In this document: piece by piece, positions 47,931 through 57,195 of the stretch
How the letters are laid out: each line of letters begins with the position of its first letter
Position numbering within the stretch: position 1 is the first letter of the stretch
NCBI GenBank assembly: GCA_029990175.1
Contig: JARKIP010000042.1
Span: 868,001 to 932,000, forward strand
DNA from: Petunia secreta
Lineage: Eukaryota > Streptophyta > Magnoliopsida > Solanales > Solanaceae
Length of the DNA stretch: 64,000 nucleotides
Direction: 5' to 3'
Translations under genes and position numbers: made by a program
The notes under the pieces: generated by a model
Told to the model about the DNA's origin: nothing
The model's database searches: none
The model's input: only the letters and a program-made list of their open reading frames with translations

Positions 47931-48160
47931 ATGTTAAACATGGATTGGGATGTGCAAACATAACAAGCAGTGTTTAAACATCACAAATAACTTATGATAT
48001 GTTTAAACATAATACAGAATGTGTAAACATATTAGTTAATGTTTAAACATAGCGCATATATGTTTATATAATGTTAAACATCTATACGATGTTGCAACAT
48101 ATCACAATATGTTTAAACATTATGTTTGGTGTTTAAACATTTCCCCTGATGTTGACATGT
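47931..48160. repeat. Palindrome array D (intron 3 of the DUF1985 gene)
   Basis: Three perfect 12-mers and variants ATGTGCAAACAT, GTGTTTAAACAT, ATGTGTAAACAT and ATGTTGCAACAT. Spacers are mainly 8 bp (AACAAGCA, AATACAGA, ATTAGTTA, ATCACAAT). Confined to the intron 47878-48212. Confidence 0.9.
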
Positions 48161-49050
48161 TCTTCCTGTTCTTTATGTGTTTTCTGTTTCCTTTTTTTTT
48201 CCTTTTCTGCAGCATGTTGAGGAAATCATGAGCCTGATGAGGCTTAAAAAGAATGCCCACTCCCAGTTCTATCTCAAATCCGATGTCATTTTGGATTTGA
48301 ATTTCTCTAAGAAACTGTGTGAGCTTTACAAGAAGCAGCGTGTACTCGCTGATGCATTGGCTGCGCCCCTAGAAGTACAGCTTGAGACTGTTCAATTCAA
48401 GGATGACATGCTGGACTATGCGCAAGGTAAGCAGCCGAACCCAGGGGGTGTGGAGTGGGCTGGGGTGAAGAGGATTTTCTGTGTTATGAAATTGAAAGGG
48501 GTTCATTTTGTCACTGTGGAGTTCCTTGTGGAGGAAGGTAAGATAAGGGTGTACGACTCCATGTACAGTGACAACATAAATGATGATGAATTTGACACAC
48601 TGATGAAGCCCATCACTTCCCTTTTCCCCATTTTCATCAGACAGTGCGAGATGTTCCAAAATTTGCCGGAGGATATCCTGAACATAAAAGTGTGGCCATA
48701 TGAGCGTGTGAAAGACCTCCCGACAAGCACCACTCGTACTGCATCAGGTGCTTATGCCCTTGCCTTCATTGAACACCTTCTTACAAAGACTCCCTGGGAC
48801 AAGCTCTGTGACAGCACCTTGGTGGATTTTAGGATGAAATGGGCCGTGGACATATTTCGTGGGAAGATGGTACCGTAGTTTGATAAGTTATGGTTGGAAA
48901 ATTAAGTATTTGTGGGCATGTAAGGATGATTAAGTATTTGTTTTGGCTTGTTTTCTTAATTTTATGTTATGTTATGTTTTGTTGGAAGTCATGTAAGGAT
49001 AATTATCTGTTTTATGTAAATAGTATGGTTGTGTGCAATCTCACTGATTT

Positions 49051-49175
49051 AAGAAACATCGTGTGGATGTTTAAACATTTCATCATATGTTTAAACATAC
49101 TTGACTATGTTGAAACATAATTCAGATGTTTAAATTATTAATTGGAATATGCTGAAACATCATCCAAATGTCTAC
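49051..49175. repeat. Palindrome array E (between the convergent DUF1985 gene and small ORF 1)
   Basis: Two perfect copies and diverged units such as ATGTTGAAACAT and ATGCTGAAACAT, with 7-8 bp spacers (TTCATCAT, ACTTGACT). It lies between the 3' ends of two convergent genes. Confidence 0.85.
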
Positions 49176-49368
49176 AAAACACGGCATCCAAATCTCTCCT
49201 TTTTGTTTTTCTTTTTGATAAGTAATACTTAATACCACTTAATAATTATTCAAAACAATGAAACGGAAAATGAAAATACAAGATTACAAAACACGGCATT
49301 GTAAACAAACTGAAAATGAAATGACTAGACTTAAAAGGAGACAATTCAAACTACATTATATCTTCACT

Positions 49369-49674
49369 TCACATGTGTGCCGCTGGAGGACGTGGTGGTG
49401 TAGAGTAGTTCTGCGGGTAAATCTTGAGTTCAACTTGAATACCACGGAGCATACGCTTGATAAGATGTATATTTATCTTATAATCCTCAAGGAATTCGTC
49501 GAACCTAGTTGTTAATTGCGTCACTTGATCCTCAATATTTCCAATATATGCTGGTAATTGATCCACATCTGCGCTCAAGGTTGCAATATCTTCACGGACA
49601 TTTTCGATTTCAGTGGTCTTTGGCATTCTACGATCACGTTCTGGTGCTCTTGGTGGCGTTCCTCGGCGAGGCAT
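49369..49674 (-). CDS. Small coiled-coil protein 1 of the MULE
   Basis: From the ATG at 49674 the product is 101 aa: an Arg/Pro-rich head (MPRRGTPPRAPERDRR), a heptad-like middle (VREDIATLSADVDQLPAYI, then VTQLTTRFDEFLEDYK) and a Pro-rich end (STPPRPPAAHM). A TATA-like TATATATA lies about 115 bp upstream at 49789-49796. A longer in-frame extension upstream lacks a better ATG. No family recognised. It could correspond in position to the accessory small gene of VANDAL-type MULEs, but no homology was shown. Confidence 0.6.
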   Translation of the reverse strand: MPRRGTPPRAPERDRRMPKTTEIENVREDIATLSADVDQLPAYIGNIEDQVTQLTTRFDEFLEDYKINIHLIKRMLRGIQVELKIYPQNYSTPPRPPAAHM

Positions 49675-49788
49675 CTTTGTTGTTGTTAAAGTTGTTGCTT
49701 GCTGCAGATTCAAGTGCTTTCTAATAGTGATGGTTTGTGTTGTTTTCTTCAGATTTTGTTTGGGCTGGATGGAAGTAATTATGGAACA

Positions 49789-49796
49789 TATATATA
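49789..49796 (-). promoter_or_regulatory. Candidate TATA box of small ORF 1
   Basis: TATATATA on the minus strand, about 115 bp upstream of the ATG at 49674. Confidence 0.45.
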
Positions 49797-50003
49797 GGCT
49801 ACATTTGGTGCCTTTTCGGTTGCATATGTGATGGTTACAGGAGGTGCCTATTCATATGTAGTTGTGTATGTGCCTATTCACATCCACCCCTTCATAAATT
49901 CAAACGCACCCCTTCATAACCCCACGTACACCCCTTCATCTTTTCCCTTTTACACAATAGAATAACGGCATACTTAATCATGGTTGCATACTTGCAAAAA
50001 AAA

Positions 50004-50919
50004 TGTGTAGTTATACGTCTCATAACTCAACACATGGTTGCATACTTGCAAAAAAATAGATTGCTTCATCCAAACATATCATAATATGTTTAAACATTTG
50101 ATGAAATGTTTAAACATATTGTCATATGTTTCAAACATCTGTAGTGATGTTTAAACATACGATCAGATGTTTTAAACATCTGTCATGATGTTTGAAACAT
50201 ATCATGATATGTTTAAACATTTGATGATATGTTTAAACATATCATGATATGTTTCAAACATTATGACAGATGTTTAAGCTTAAGCTTGAGCTTTCAATAA
50301 GAATGAGTTCAATTATCAATATATACTTACTTTAAAGTGTTTTTTTTTTACTGTTTTGACTCCTAAACCCTTCAATTGTCGATGAAAACTTAGATTAACT
50401 CTAATACCTTGATAGGTCACTCCAAACTCTTTTGTTAATGTTCATCTACATGAGTGAACAAGTTAAAATAGAGTTCTCACTCTAATTTTGCTCAAAATCA
50501 TTCACATGCACATAGGAACGACTAATTATTTGAATTTAAACAACCAATATGTTCACCTTTCAATAAAAATACATGTAAACGCTTAGTTGTTGGTGTTATC
50601 ACTCATAACACTAACACCTTTCACTCAAACACCTCCATCTTGATTGATAGAAACACCAATCATCAGTGTTATCATTTCAAACACCTTCAATATCGATGGA
50701 ATTATACTTTGTATACTTAATCATTAAGTTCATCGTTCAAAATGTGTAATTATACGTCTCATAACTCAACATATGGTTGCATAATTGCAAAAAAATAGAT
50801 TGCTTCATCCAAACATATCATAATATGTTTAAACATTTGATGAAATGTTTAAACATATTGTCATATGTTTCAAACATCTGTATTGATGTTTAAACATACG
50901 ATCAGATGTTTTAAACATC
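50004..50919. repeat. Direct duplication containing the start of arrays F and G
   Basis: 50004-50179 and 50741-50919 are near-identical (shared TATACGTCTCATAACTCAAC, then ATAGATTGCTTCATCC, then the first palindrome units with the same spacers). 560 bp of unrelated AT-rich DNA separates them, with repeated phrases like CACTCATAACACTAACACC. Confidence 0.85.
50071..50281. repeat. Palindrome array F
   Basis: Eleven consecutive units with 8-bp spacers (ATCATAAT, TTGATGAA, ATTGTCAT, CTGTAGTG, ACGATCAG, CTGTCATG, ATCATGAT, TTGATGAT, ATCATGAT, TATGACAG). Five perfect 12-mers; 13-bp variants carry one extra central base. Intergenic, upstream of small ORF 1. Confidence 0.93.
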
Positions 50920-51235
50920 TCGTACGATGTGCAACATCTCACGAAATGTTAAACATCAGAGGGTGATGTTTTGTATATTTGGCAGAATCTTAAACATCTT
51001 CCATGATGTTTAAACATCACGTGTGATGTTTAAACATATCATAATATGTTTAAAAATCCCATGTGATGTTTAAACATAACATGATATGTTTAAACATCAC
51101 ACGTGATGTTTAAACATCATGAGAAATGTTTAAACATAACATAGTATGTTTAAGTAAATTAGTGAGATCGTAAACATAACGAAATATGTTTAAACATCGT
51201 GTTAAATGTTTAAGATTCTGCCTGCTTGTTAAAAC
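50810..51235. repeat. Palindrome array G (longest regular run)
   Basis: About twenty units with ten perfect 12-mers. The first units share spacers with array F. Spacers CACGTGTG, CACACGTG and ATCATAAT are themselves near-palindromic. Two diverged units interrupt the run (near 50965 and 51165). Lies between the two small ORFs. Confidence 0.93.
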
Positions 51236-51456
51236 ATTGCAAGTACTAAACTAAACTGCTGAAGACGCGGTTGTAAAAAAGAGACTAAACGACTACATTA
51301 AATAATAGTAGAGTTTACGACGTACGGATATAAAGTTTATAACATAATAATACGTTACATGATATAAAGTCTACATGATATAAAGTTTACAATATAATAA
51401 TATGTTAAATACGGAAACTAAGGTAATATATAACAACTTAAAATATATCATAAACT

Positions 51457-51741
51457 TCATTCGCCTTCAATCTCCAGGTCCAGTTCATCCAAAATTTGTG
51501 CAATTATTTGCATGACCCTTCGGTGATCCCTTGCGTGCCTGTACCTTAAACGCCATAAATCTGCTCGTACTGCTTCTATGGCTCGATTCATCTCTGCCAT
51601 GTCGTCCTTTAGAATTGCAACTTCCCAATTTATATCGCCTCGTCGTTCACCTTGTGGCGCATTCTGTATTGGTTGGTTGTGACGTGATGCCTGATCACTA
51701 TTGCCAACCTACAAGGGGTCGTTTGATCCTACTTCAGACAT
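51457..51741 (-). pseudogene. Small coiled-coil protein 2 of the MULE, with in-frame TAG
   Basis: The frame from ATG 51741 to TGA 51457 would give 94 aa but has TAG at codon 11 (51709-51711). Downstream it reads WEVAILKDDMAEMNRAIEAV, then an Arg-rich RYRHARDHRRVMQI, and ends LDELDLEIEGE, a likely coiled coil. A TATA box (TATAAATA, 51808-51815, minus) lies 66 bp upstream. Size and layout resemble small ORF 1; sequence similarity is weak by eye. Function unknown. Confidence 0.55.
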
Positions 51742-51807
51742 ATTTATGTTGTTGAAGTTGTTGGTGATGGAAAATTCACATATACTGTTGGTGCATATAG
51801 TGTTGGG

Positions 51808-51815
51808 TATTTATA
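51808..51815 (-). promoter_or_regulatory. Candidate TATA box of small ORF 2
   Basis: TATAAATA on the minus strand, 66 bp before the ATG at 51741. The surrounding sequence is free of the palindrome. Confidence 0.5.
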
Positions 51816-51970
51816 GGATGTCAATGTGGTATTTAAAAGTCACCCTTTATACTTTAAGAGGCACCTTGTGGAATGAATGTGTCTTTTCAGTGCAGTCGTG
51901 CAGTTTTGAAATGTGACTTTTCAGGAGAACCCGTCTTTTCAGTGTAGACATTTAGTTTTCCACAGTTACT

Positions 51971-52200
51971 GTGAAACATCCGTCGTGATGTTTAAACATC
52001 CAGTGGGATGTTTAATATATTAGGTGGAATCTCAAACATTTCATAATATGTTTACACATTACACGTGATGTTGAAACATATTAACTTATGTTTAAACATT
52101 CGATCTAATGTGTATACATCTCCACTGATGTTTAAACATAGTTCAAGATGTTTAAACATTGTGTTATATGTTTAAACATTGTGCAGGATGTTTGGAACAG
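51971..52200. repeat. Palindrome array H
   Basis: Five perfect 12-mers plus variants (ATGTTTACACAT, ATGTTGAAACAT, ATGTGTATACAT) with 8-bp spacers CCGTCGTG, CCAGTGGG, TACACGTG, ATTAACTT, TCGATCTA, CTCCACTG, AGTTCAAG and TGTGTTAT. Lies between small ORF 2 and the 3' end of the transposase gene. Confidence 0.92.
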
Positions 52201-52397
52201 ACTCAAGTGCGATCAAACATTTTATATGGATCAAGGAGACATGCAAAGAATAAGGAAACAAGACACACCTTAATAACTTAATACAAACATAAATAAAGGA
52301 TTGTCTAAATAGAGATTACATATTAAAGGATTGTCTAAAAAGAGGTTCAGAAATTCAACAACAAACACCCAAATAAAAGGATTGTTCAAAGCAGCAG

Positions 52398-54799
52398 CTA
52401 AACACTTGTGGGATCGTTCTGACTTGGTCTTGTAACTGTTGGGCAGGTGGTTTTTTTGTGGCCAAGCTTTTTGCAAATCCCGCATTTGTTTCTCCTCTTT
52501 TTGAATCGCTCCCCAACGGATGGAATTCTCTTCATCCTCCTTCTTCCACGGCCAAGTTTCAAGTAAGGGCTAGGTAATTTCCATTCCTTAAGCTCTTGAG
52601 GACAGTCATGCCAACATTGTTCATCCGGAACTGGATAGATTGGTTCGGCATATGCAAGCAAGTAGGAATCTACATAATAATATGGCGACGTGTATTCATA
52701 GATTTTCCTCCCAAACTCATCTGGATACTTCAACCTCATAGCTGCCATAGCATGTGGACAAGGTATCTTGTCCAAATCAAACCGCTTGCAAGTACATGTC
52801 CTGTTATGTAGGTCCACCTCATAAGTCATATTTGTTGGACCTCCTCCTTTAACTTTGAAAAAACAGGTATTCACTCGATGCACCAAAAGCTTGCTGCCCA
52901 ATAAATTGTTGGCTGTTATCACCTCCTCGATTAAGGGGACACAAGTGTTCGAACTGTTCAAAAATTCCATGCGCCTCTGAAGAAACTTTTCAGCATAGTT
53001 CTCGCTTATAGCATTGAAAAGCGCATCAATTGGAAATTCTTTGTGATTCCTGAACATTGAGTTAACCGACTCGGCAATGTTTGTGGTCATCACATTGAAC
53101 CTACAATATTAACAAACAATAAACAGGAAATGCAGTCACACATACTGGAACATTCGTTAATATGTTTAAACATCCAACACTATGTTTCAAACATCAACAA
53201 TAATGTTTCAAACATCTAAGTATATGTTTGGTGTAATAAGCTGTACCTGTTTCCAGGGAAGTGTGCTCTGCTCCACTTCTCGACCCCAAGATCAACCAGG
53301 TAGTTGGATACCCTCGGGTCAATTTCTTCAATTTCTTTTAAATGCTTATCAAACTGAGCAACCGTATACGCCTCCGCTGCGGTAATGTACTTACCAATTA
53401 AATCTCCACAATGAAAAGTCGTGCGGAGGTTCTCACCAAGGTGCCTCATGCAATAACCATAGTTAGCAAATGGGAAAACCTTACAAACAGCTTTTTCAAT
53501 GCTTCTGTGCCTGTCGGAGATAATGCACAACTCATCATCGTCCGGGACTATTCCGACCAATTGCTCAAAAAAGAATTCGTAGGGGGCATCACACTCTTTG
53601 TCAACTACACAGAATGCAAGAGGAAAGATGTGATTTTGAGCATCCTGACCGACAGCGGACAACAACACTCCACCATATGGACCCGTCAAAAAAGTGCCAT
53701 CAACAGCCAGCACTTTTCTAATAGTCTTAAACCCCCTGATCCACGATCCGTAAGAAACAAAAAAATACAGAAACCTCCCTTGTTCATCAACCTGTAATGC
53801 TGTCTTGCTTCCTTCATTTGACTGCCGAATCATATAGCTGTATGCACCAAGAATGGCATAGCCATGTTCGGGTGACCCCCTTGCCAAAGACTTTGCAATG
53901 TTGCTGCCCTTGAGACACTTCCAATAGCTTATTTTGCAACCTAACTCTGCTAGAACTGCATCCTTGATTTCTTTGGTGGATGGTGCTTTTCCATCATGAA
54001 ATCTGTTCTTCATGTACTCTCCAACAACATTGCACGTGGCGTGTGGATGATGGCTTTTAGAATGCTCAGAACCACAAGTGTGCTGGCTGTTGTAGACCGT
54101 GATATAAAACATGTCACAGCTCTTGTACTTCATGGCTCGAATCCACCAGTGGCAATTCTTGTCCACACATCTAGCACAAAATACATTCTTCTTATTCTTC
54201 ACATACTGAAAATAGAAAGGCACTCTCACTGCAGCAAGCTTCAACAGCACAACCAACTCGCGCTTGTTCGTGAATGTTTGCCCTGTGTAGAAACCAGTGC
54301 CGTCCGGCCGAGTGTGGCTGCCTTGTGATGGTATTGAATCAGGAAACTGTACCTCATTATCTTCTTGGATTTCTTTTGCTTCTTCATCTTCTTCCTTCTC
54401 AGCCACATTCATATTTAGTGAAGCCTCCTCTACAATGTCATCCAACCCATGATTTTGTTCATTAGAATTTTCAGTCCGAGGAACCACATTTACACGTAGA
54501 GTGGGCCTAGAACCAGATGCATCCACATCAGCCATAAAAAGAGAGACATCAATATCATTCCTAATGTGAGAGGGTGCAGTCTTTTGCTTTACAATGCTCA
54601 ACAAGTACGTAATAGATAGATCCCTCGGATCATCAAGAATTCCCCAACTTTGAATGATTTTTTCAACCAGCTCATTATAAGTAACCTGCTTACTAACAAG
54701 AATAGGTCTACTCTCTTTCACAACGGGAACCCAAACAAAACTTTTAGCTTTCTCCACCCATTCGCCGAGATAATCAACTACCAATAATACGGGCCCCAT
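52398..54799 (-). CDS. MULE transposase (MURA-like)
   Basis: Two exons, 54799-53247 and 53100-52398, with a GT-AG phase-2 intron, give 751 aa. Order: N-terminal region with an acidic linker (about 110-150); MuDR-type DNA-binding zinc region at about 165-245 (CARCVDKNC ... HTC); MULE catalytic domain with Asp 367 in VLAVDGTFL and Asp 429 in CIISDRHRS, and a third acidic residue expected after about 476. A SWIM zinc finger (CTCKRFDLDKIPCPH) and a CX2CX4HX4C knuckle (CGICKKLGHKKTTC) close the protein. Family knowledge: MURA binds the inverted ends and makes 9-bp staggered cuts. The frame is open throughout. A TATA-like TATAAGG lies at 54838-54844. Confidence 0.92.
53147..53232. repeat. Palindrome array I (intron of the transposase gene)
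   Basis: Four units: a half site, one perfect 12-mer and two ATGTTTCAAACAT, with spacers TCGTTAAT, CCAACACT, CAACAATA and CTAAGTAT. Fully inside the 146-bp intron 53101-53246, which has little room for anything else. Confidence 0.92.
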
Positions 54800-54906
54800 T
54801 ATTTGTCCTGAAGATACAAAGAGGGTCTAAATTAGATCCTTATAGCATAAATTTCATAATACAATTGTTTATAGAAGCCATATTCACAAAAAATGAAAGG
54901 TACTGC

Positions 54907-55373
54907 TTCAAACATTCTGTAAAAAAATTTACAGTGTTTACACATCGACACAAATGTTTAAACATATTTTTAGATGTTTAAACATCATGCATGATGTTTG
55001 AATATGATTCAGGATTACTAAACATCATTGAGGTTGTTTAAACATCAGTTAAAATGTTTAAACATTTGGACTTATGTTTAAACATCATGCATGATGTTTG
55101 AATATTTAGCATGATTACTAAACATCAATGAGAATGTTTAAACATACGATCATATGTTTAAACATTTGGACTTATGTTTAAACATCCTCAATGATGTTTA
55201 GTAATCCTGATTTATATTCAAACATCATGCATGATGTTTAAACATAAGTCCAAATGTTTAATGGTTTAAACATACGCTCAGCATTAGCACTTATGTTTAA
55301 ACATATGATACGATGTGCACAAAAACATCAACGAGATGTTTAAACATCAACCATCTCGTCGACGGATGTTTGA
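54907..55373. repeat. Palindrome array J (upstream of the transposase)
   Basis: More than twenty units, ten of them perfect. Spacers such as CATGCATG, TTGGACTT and ACGATCAT recur. The run 55064-55135 is repeated in inverted orientation at 55187-55262, giving a larger hairpin. The array begins about 100 bp upstream of the transposase ATG. Confidence 0.93.
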
Positions 55374-55942
55374 CCAGAAACCAAACCCAGTTCTTCAAAA
55401 TTTCTCAATCCGGTAGCTTTTAGCTTCAAATCAAATTTCTCGACTATAAAGTTAAAGAACACTTACCAGAGACCAAATTTGGCTGAAAATCCAAGGCGAT
55501 TAGTTGAGATTCGTGTTGTAAATGGCTGAGCAAATTTTGACAATTCTCAAATTTTTTTGGAACAAATCTTTTGCAAATACACAATATACTAGTAAATAGT
55601 TGTTGAATCTACTTTGGGGAGCTGATAATGAACCAAAAAAGCAAAAAAAATGGCCGGAAACTCGCCGGAATCGGCGGAGCAGTGATGGGGAAGGTGGGGG
55701 ACGGTGGGGGTGGGGAGCTTTTGGGTGGGAAATATTTTTTGCCATTTTGGGGGGGGGGGGGGTAAAATGAGGGTTTAACTTTGGGTGCAAAGTGTAAACT
55801 TAAAAACTTGAGGGTTAAGTTTGTATGCATCTTTTACCCAATTAACACTAATCCTAATGGAGGACCCTCTACCTATTTTTTAAAACTTGAGGCCCTTTTC
55901 ATTATTATATAACTTGCTTGGGACCTTTTTTTAAACTTACCC

Positions 55943-56084
55943 ACCAGTCTCGTTCTATACACACCAATTATTTTTGATTAGTCAAACGTGGAACTTTTGA
56001 GCTCTCTCATTGGTACATTCCCTATCTTCCAAATTCATTTTTCTTTTTCCTTATCGCTCATATATTCATTCAACTTTTAGCGAG
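55943..56084 (-). promoter_or_regulatory. Probable displaced CURT1A-like promoter and leader
   Basis: Directly beyond the MULE target duplication, so it would adjoin 44150 if the MULE were absent. On the minus strand it has CCAATGAGAG, CCACGTTTGACT (with ACGT and TGAC cores) and a weak GTGTATAGA near the junction. These are suggestive only. Confidence 0.45.
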
Positions 56085-56093
56085 TAAATTTTA

Positions 56094-56613
56094 GGGTAAA
56101 TTACGCTAAACACCCATATACTGCCACTCAGTTTCAACCACACATTGTATTTCAAAATCCAATACTTACTACTCCTATACTATCGAAATTCTACACAAAA
56201 ATTAACACAGTTAGTAATCCATTTAAACCTTTTATTTTATTTTAATATATGGACAAAGTTGCCTCTATCGCCCTCCCATCCATAAAAATCCAAATGCTTA
56301 ATCCATATATTAAAAAAAAACAAATCAAAATTCTATTCATGAAGAGATAAAAATTCAAATGCTTTGTCCATATATTAAAAGAAATAATCCAAATCCAAAT
56401 TCTATTCGTAAAGAGTATGTTTATATGGATGGGAGTGCGGTATGAGCAACTTTGTCCATATATTAAAATAAAATAAACAGTTTTAATGGATTACTAACAG
56501 TGTTAATCTTTATGTAGGATTTCGATAGTATAGGGTAGTAAGTGTTGGATTTTGAAACACAGGGGTGTGCTTGAAACTGAGTGATAGTATAGGGGTGTTA
56601 GCGTAATTTACTC
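56094..56613. mobile_element. Foldback MULE-type MITE (520 bp)
   Basis: Two arms of about 180 bp are near-complementary, beginning GGGTAAATTACGCTAA on the left and GAGTAAATTACGCTAA on the complementary right, and sharing CTATACTATCGAAAT. Flanked by a perfect 9-bp duplication, TAAATTTTA (56085-56093, 56614-56622). The 9-bp duplication and long arms indicate a non-autonomous Mutator-like element. No ORF. Confidence 0.88.
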
Positions 56614-56802
56614 TAAATTTTATGGATGATCACCGAACTAGTCTTTTATTTTCATAAGTCAAAAAAGCAAAATTTCAAAACGGGATTTTGATCTTGATAT
56701 ATTCGTATATGTTTCATTGTTTGATTTTCGTTAACTTTATATTACAAATATTCACAATAGTCATATGTAGATTTATTCGGAATCAATATCTCTATATCTC
56801 AC

Positions 56803-56882
56803 AATGTAGGGGTAAAATTTGCGTACAACTCACCCCCACAAACCTCACGTGTGTGGCCTCACTGGGTAATATTGTTGTTGTC
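56803..56882 (-). mobile_element. SINE fragment
   Basis: The complement contains CAACAACAATATTACCCAGTG and TGGGGGTGAG ... GTACGCAAATTTTACCCC. This is the head and body of the same SINE type as 36605-36720, truncated. Confidence 0.6.
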
Positions 56883-57089
56883 CAAGTTTGTCTTATAAAT
56901 CGACAAGCTAAACTTAAATTTACACCATGCTCCATTTGGTTTGGCTTGTTGTCTCTGATACCTTTTTTGTTGATGATTCAGCAAAAGTTGCAAAATCATC
57001 TGACAAAGAAATCCCATAAATGCAATGTGGATGCAAGTGTGAGGCTTCTTCCGCAAAATATGTAATAGGAGGCTCTATTTGCAAATAAT

Positions 57090-57195
57090 CTAATACTCCT
57101 TCCGTCTAATTTATGTGAAAGTGGTTGACTAGATACGGAGTTTAAGAAATAAGGAACACTTTTGAAACTTGTGTTTTAAAACAAACCTTAGAAAT
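57090..57195. mobile_element. Truncated Stowaway-like MITE
   Basis: Starts ATACTCCTTCCGTCTAATTT and continues with GAACACTTTTGAAACTTGTG, phrases typical of nightshade Stowaway MITEs. The second end is missing, and the copia remnant begins abruptly near 57195. Confidence 0.5.

Larger units (their letters stand above)
45092..48878 (+). pseudogene. VANC-like DUF1985 plus Ulp1-like (C48) protein of the MULE, broken
   Basis: Exons 45092-45610, 45897-46774, 47068-47877 and 48213-48878, all GT-AG and phase 0. The N-terminus is basic (MPPKKRQLVK) then Ser/Glu/Thr-rich. DUF1985 is at about 46050-46300 (FGHLIDLPK, then PLRFGMQEFALMTRL). The third exon is charged, with a CKCLKCKED cluster. The last exon resembles an Ulp1 protease: His in GVHFVTVEF and Asp in RVYDSMY. 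However, the usual D-C-G-x-Y/F is A-S-G-A-Y, so the catalytic Cys is lacking. TAG at 45149 (codon 20) and a one-base frameshift near 46313-46330 break the frame. VANC proteins of VANDAL MULEs carry DUF1985 and counter silencing at their own motifs; that role is inferred here. Confidence 0.8.
44160..55942. mobile_element. Mutator-like element (MULE) with anti-silencing-type gene set
   Basis: 11,783 bp. Its ends are imperfect inverted repeats: left GGAGAAAATGACAC then AAAAAGGTCC, right (complement) GGGTAAGTTTAA then AAAAAGGTCCC. Weaker pairing continues inward (AAAAGGGTCCTC against AAAAGGGCCTC). Flanks are ACCAGTCTT (44151-44159) and ACCAGTCTC (55943-55951), a 9-bp duplication with one mismatch, the size typical of Mutator. 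It holds a DUF1985/Ulp1-like gene (+), two small ORFs (-) and a MURA transposase (-). Ten arrays of one short palindrome fill the non-coding parts. Organisation resembles VANDAL MULEs of Arabidopsis. Confidence 0.85.

Noticed and set aside
50071..51235. CRISPR-like array (constant palindromic repeat, constant-length variable spacers)
   Set aside because: The window is plant nuclear DNA, repeats are 12 bp and spacers 8 bp, far below CRISPR sizes, and there are no cas genes. The arrays also lie in introns of MULE genes.
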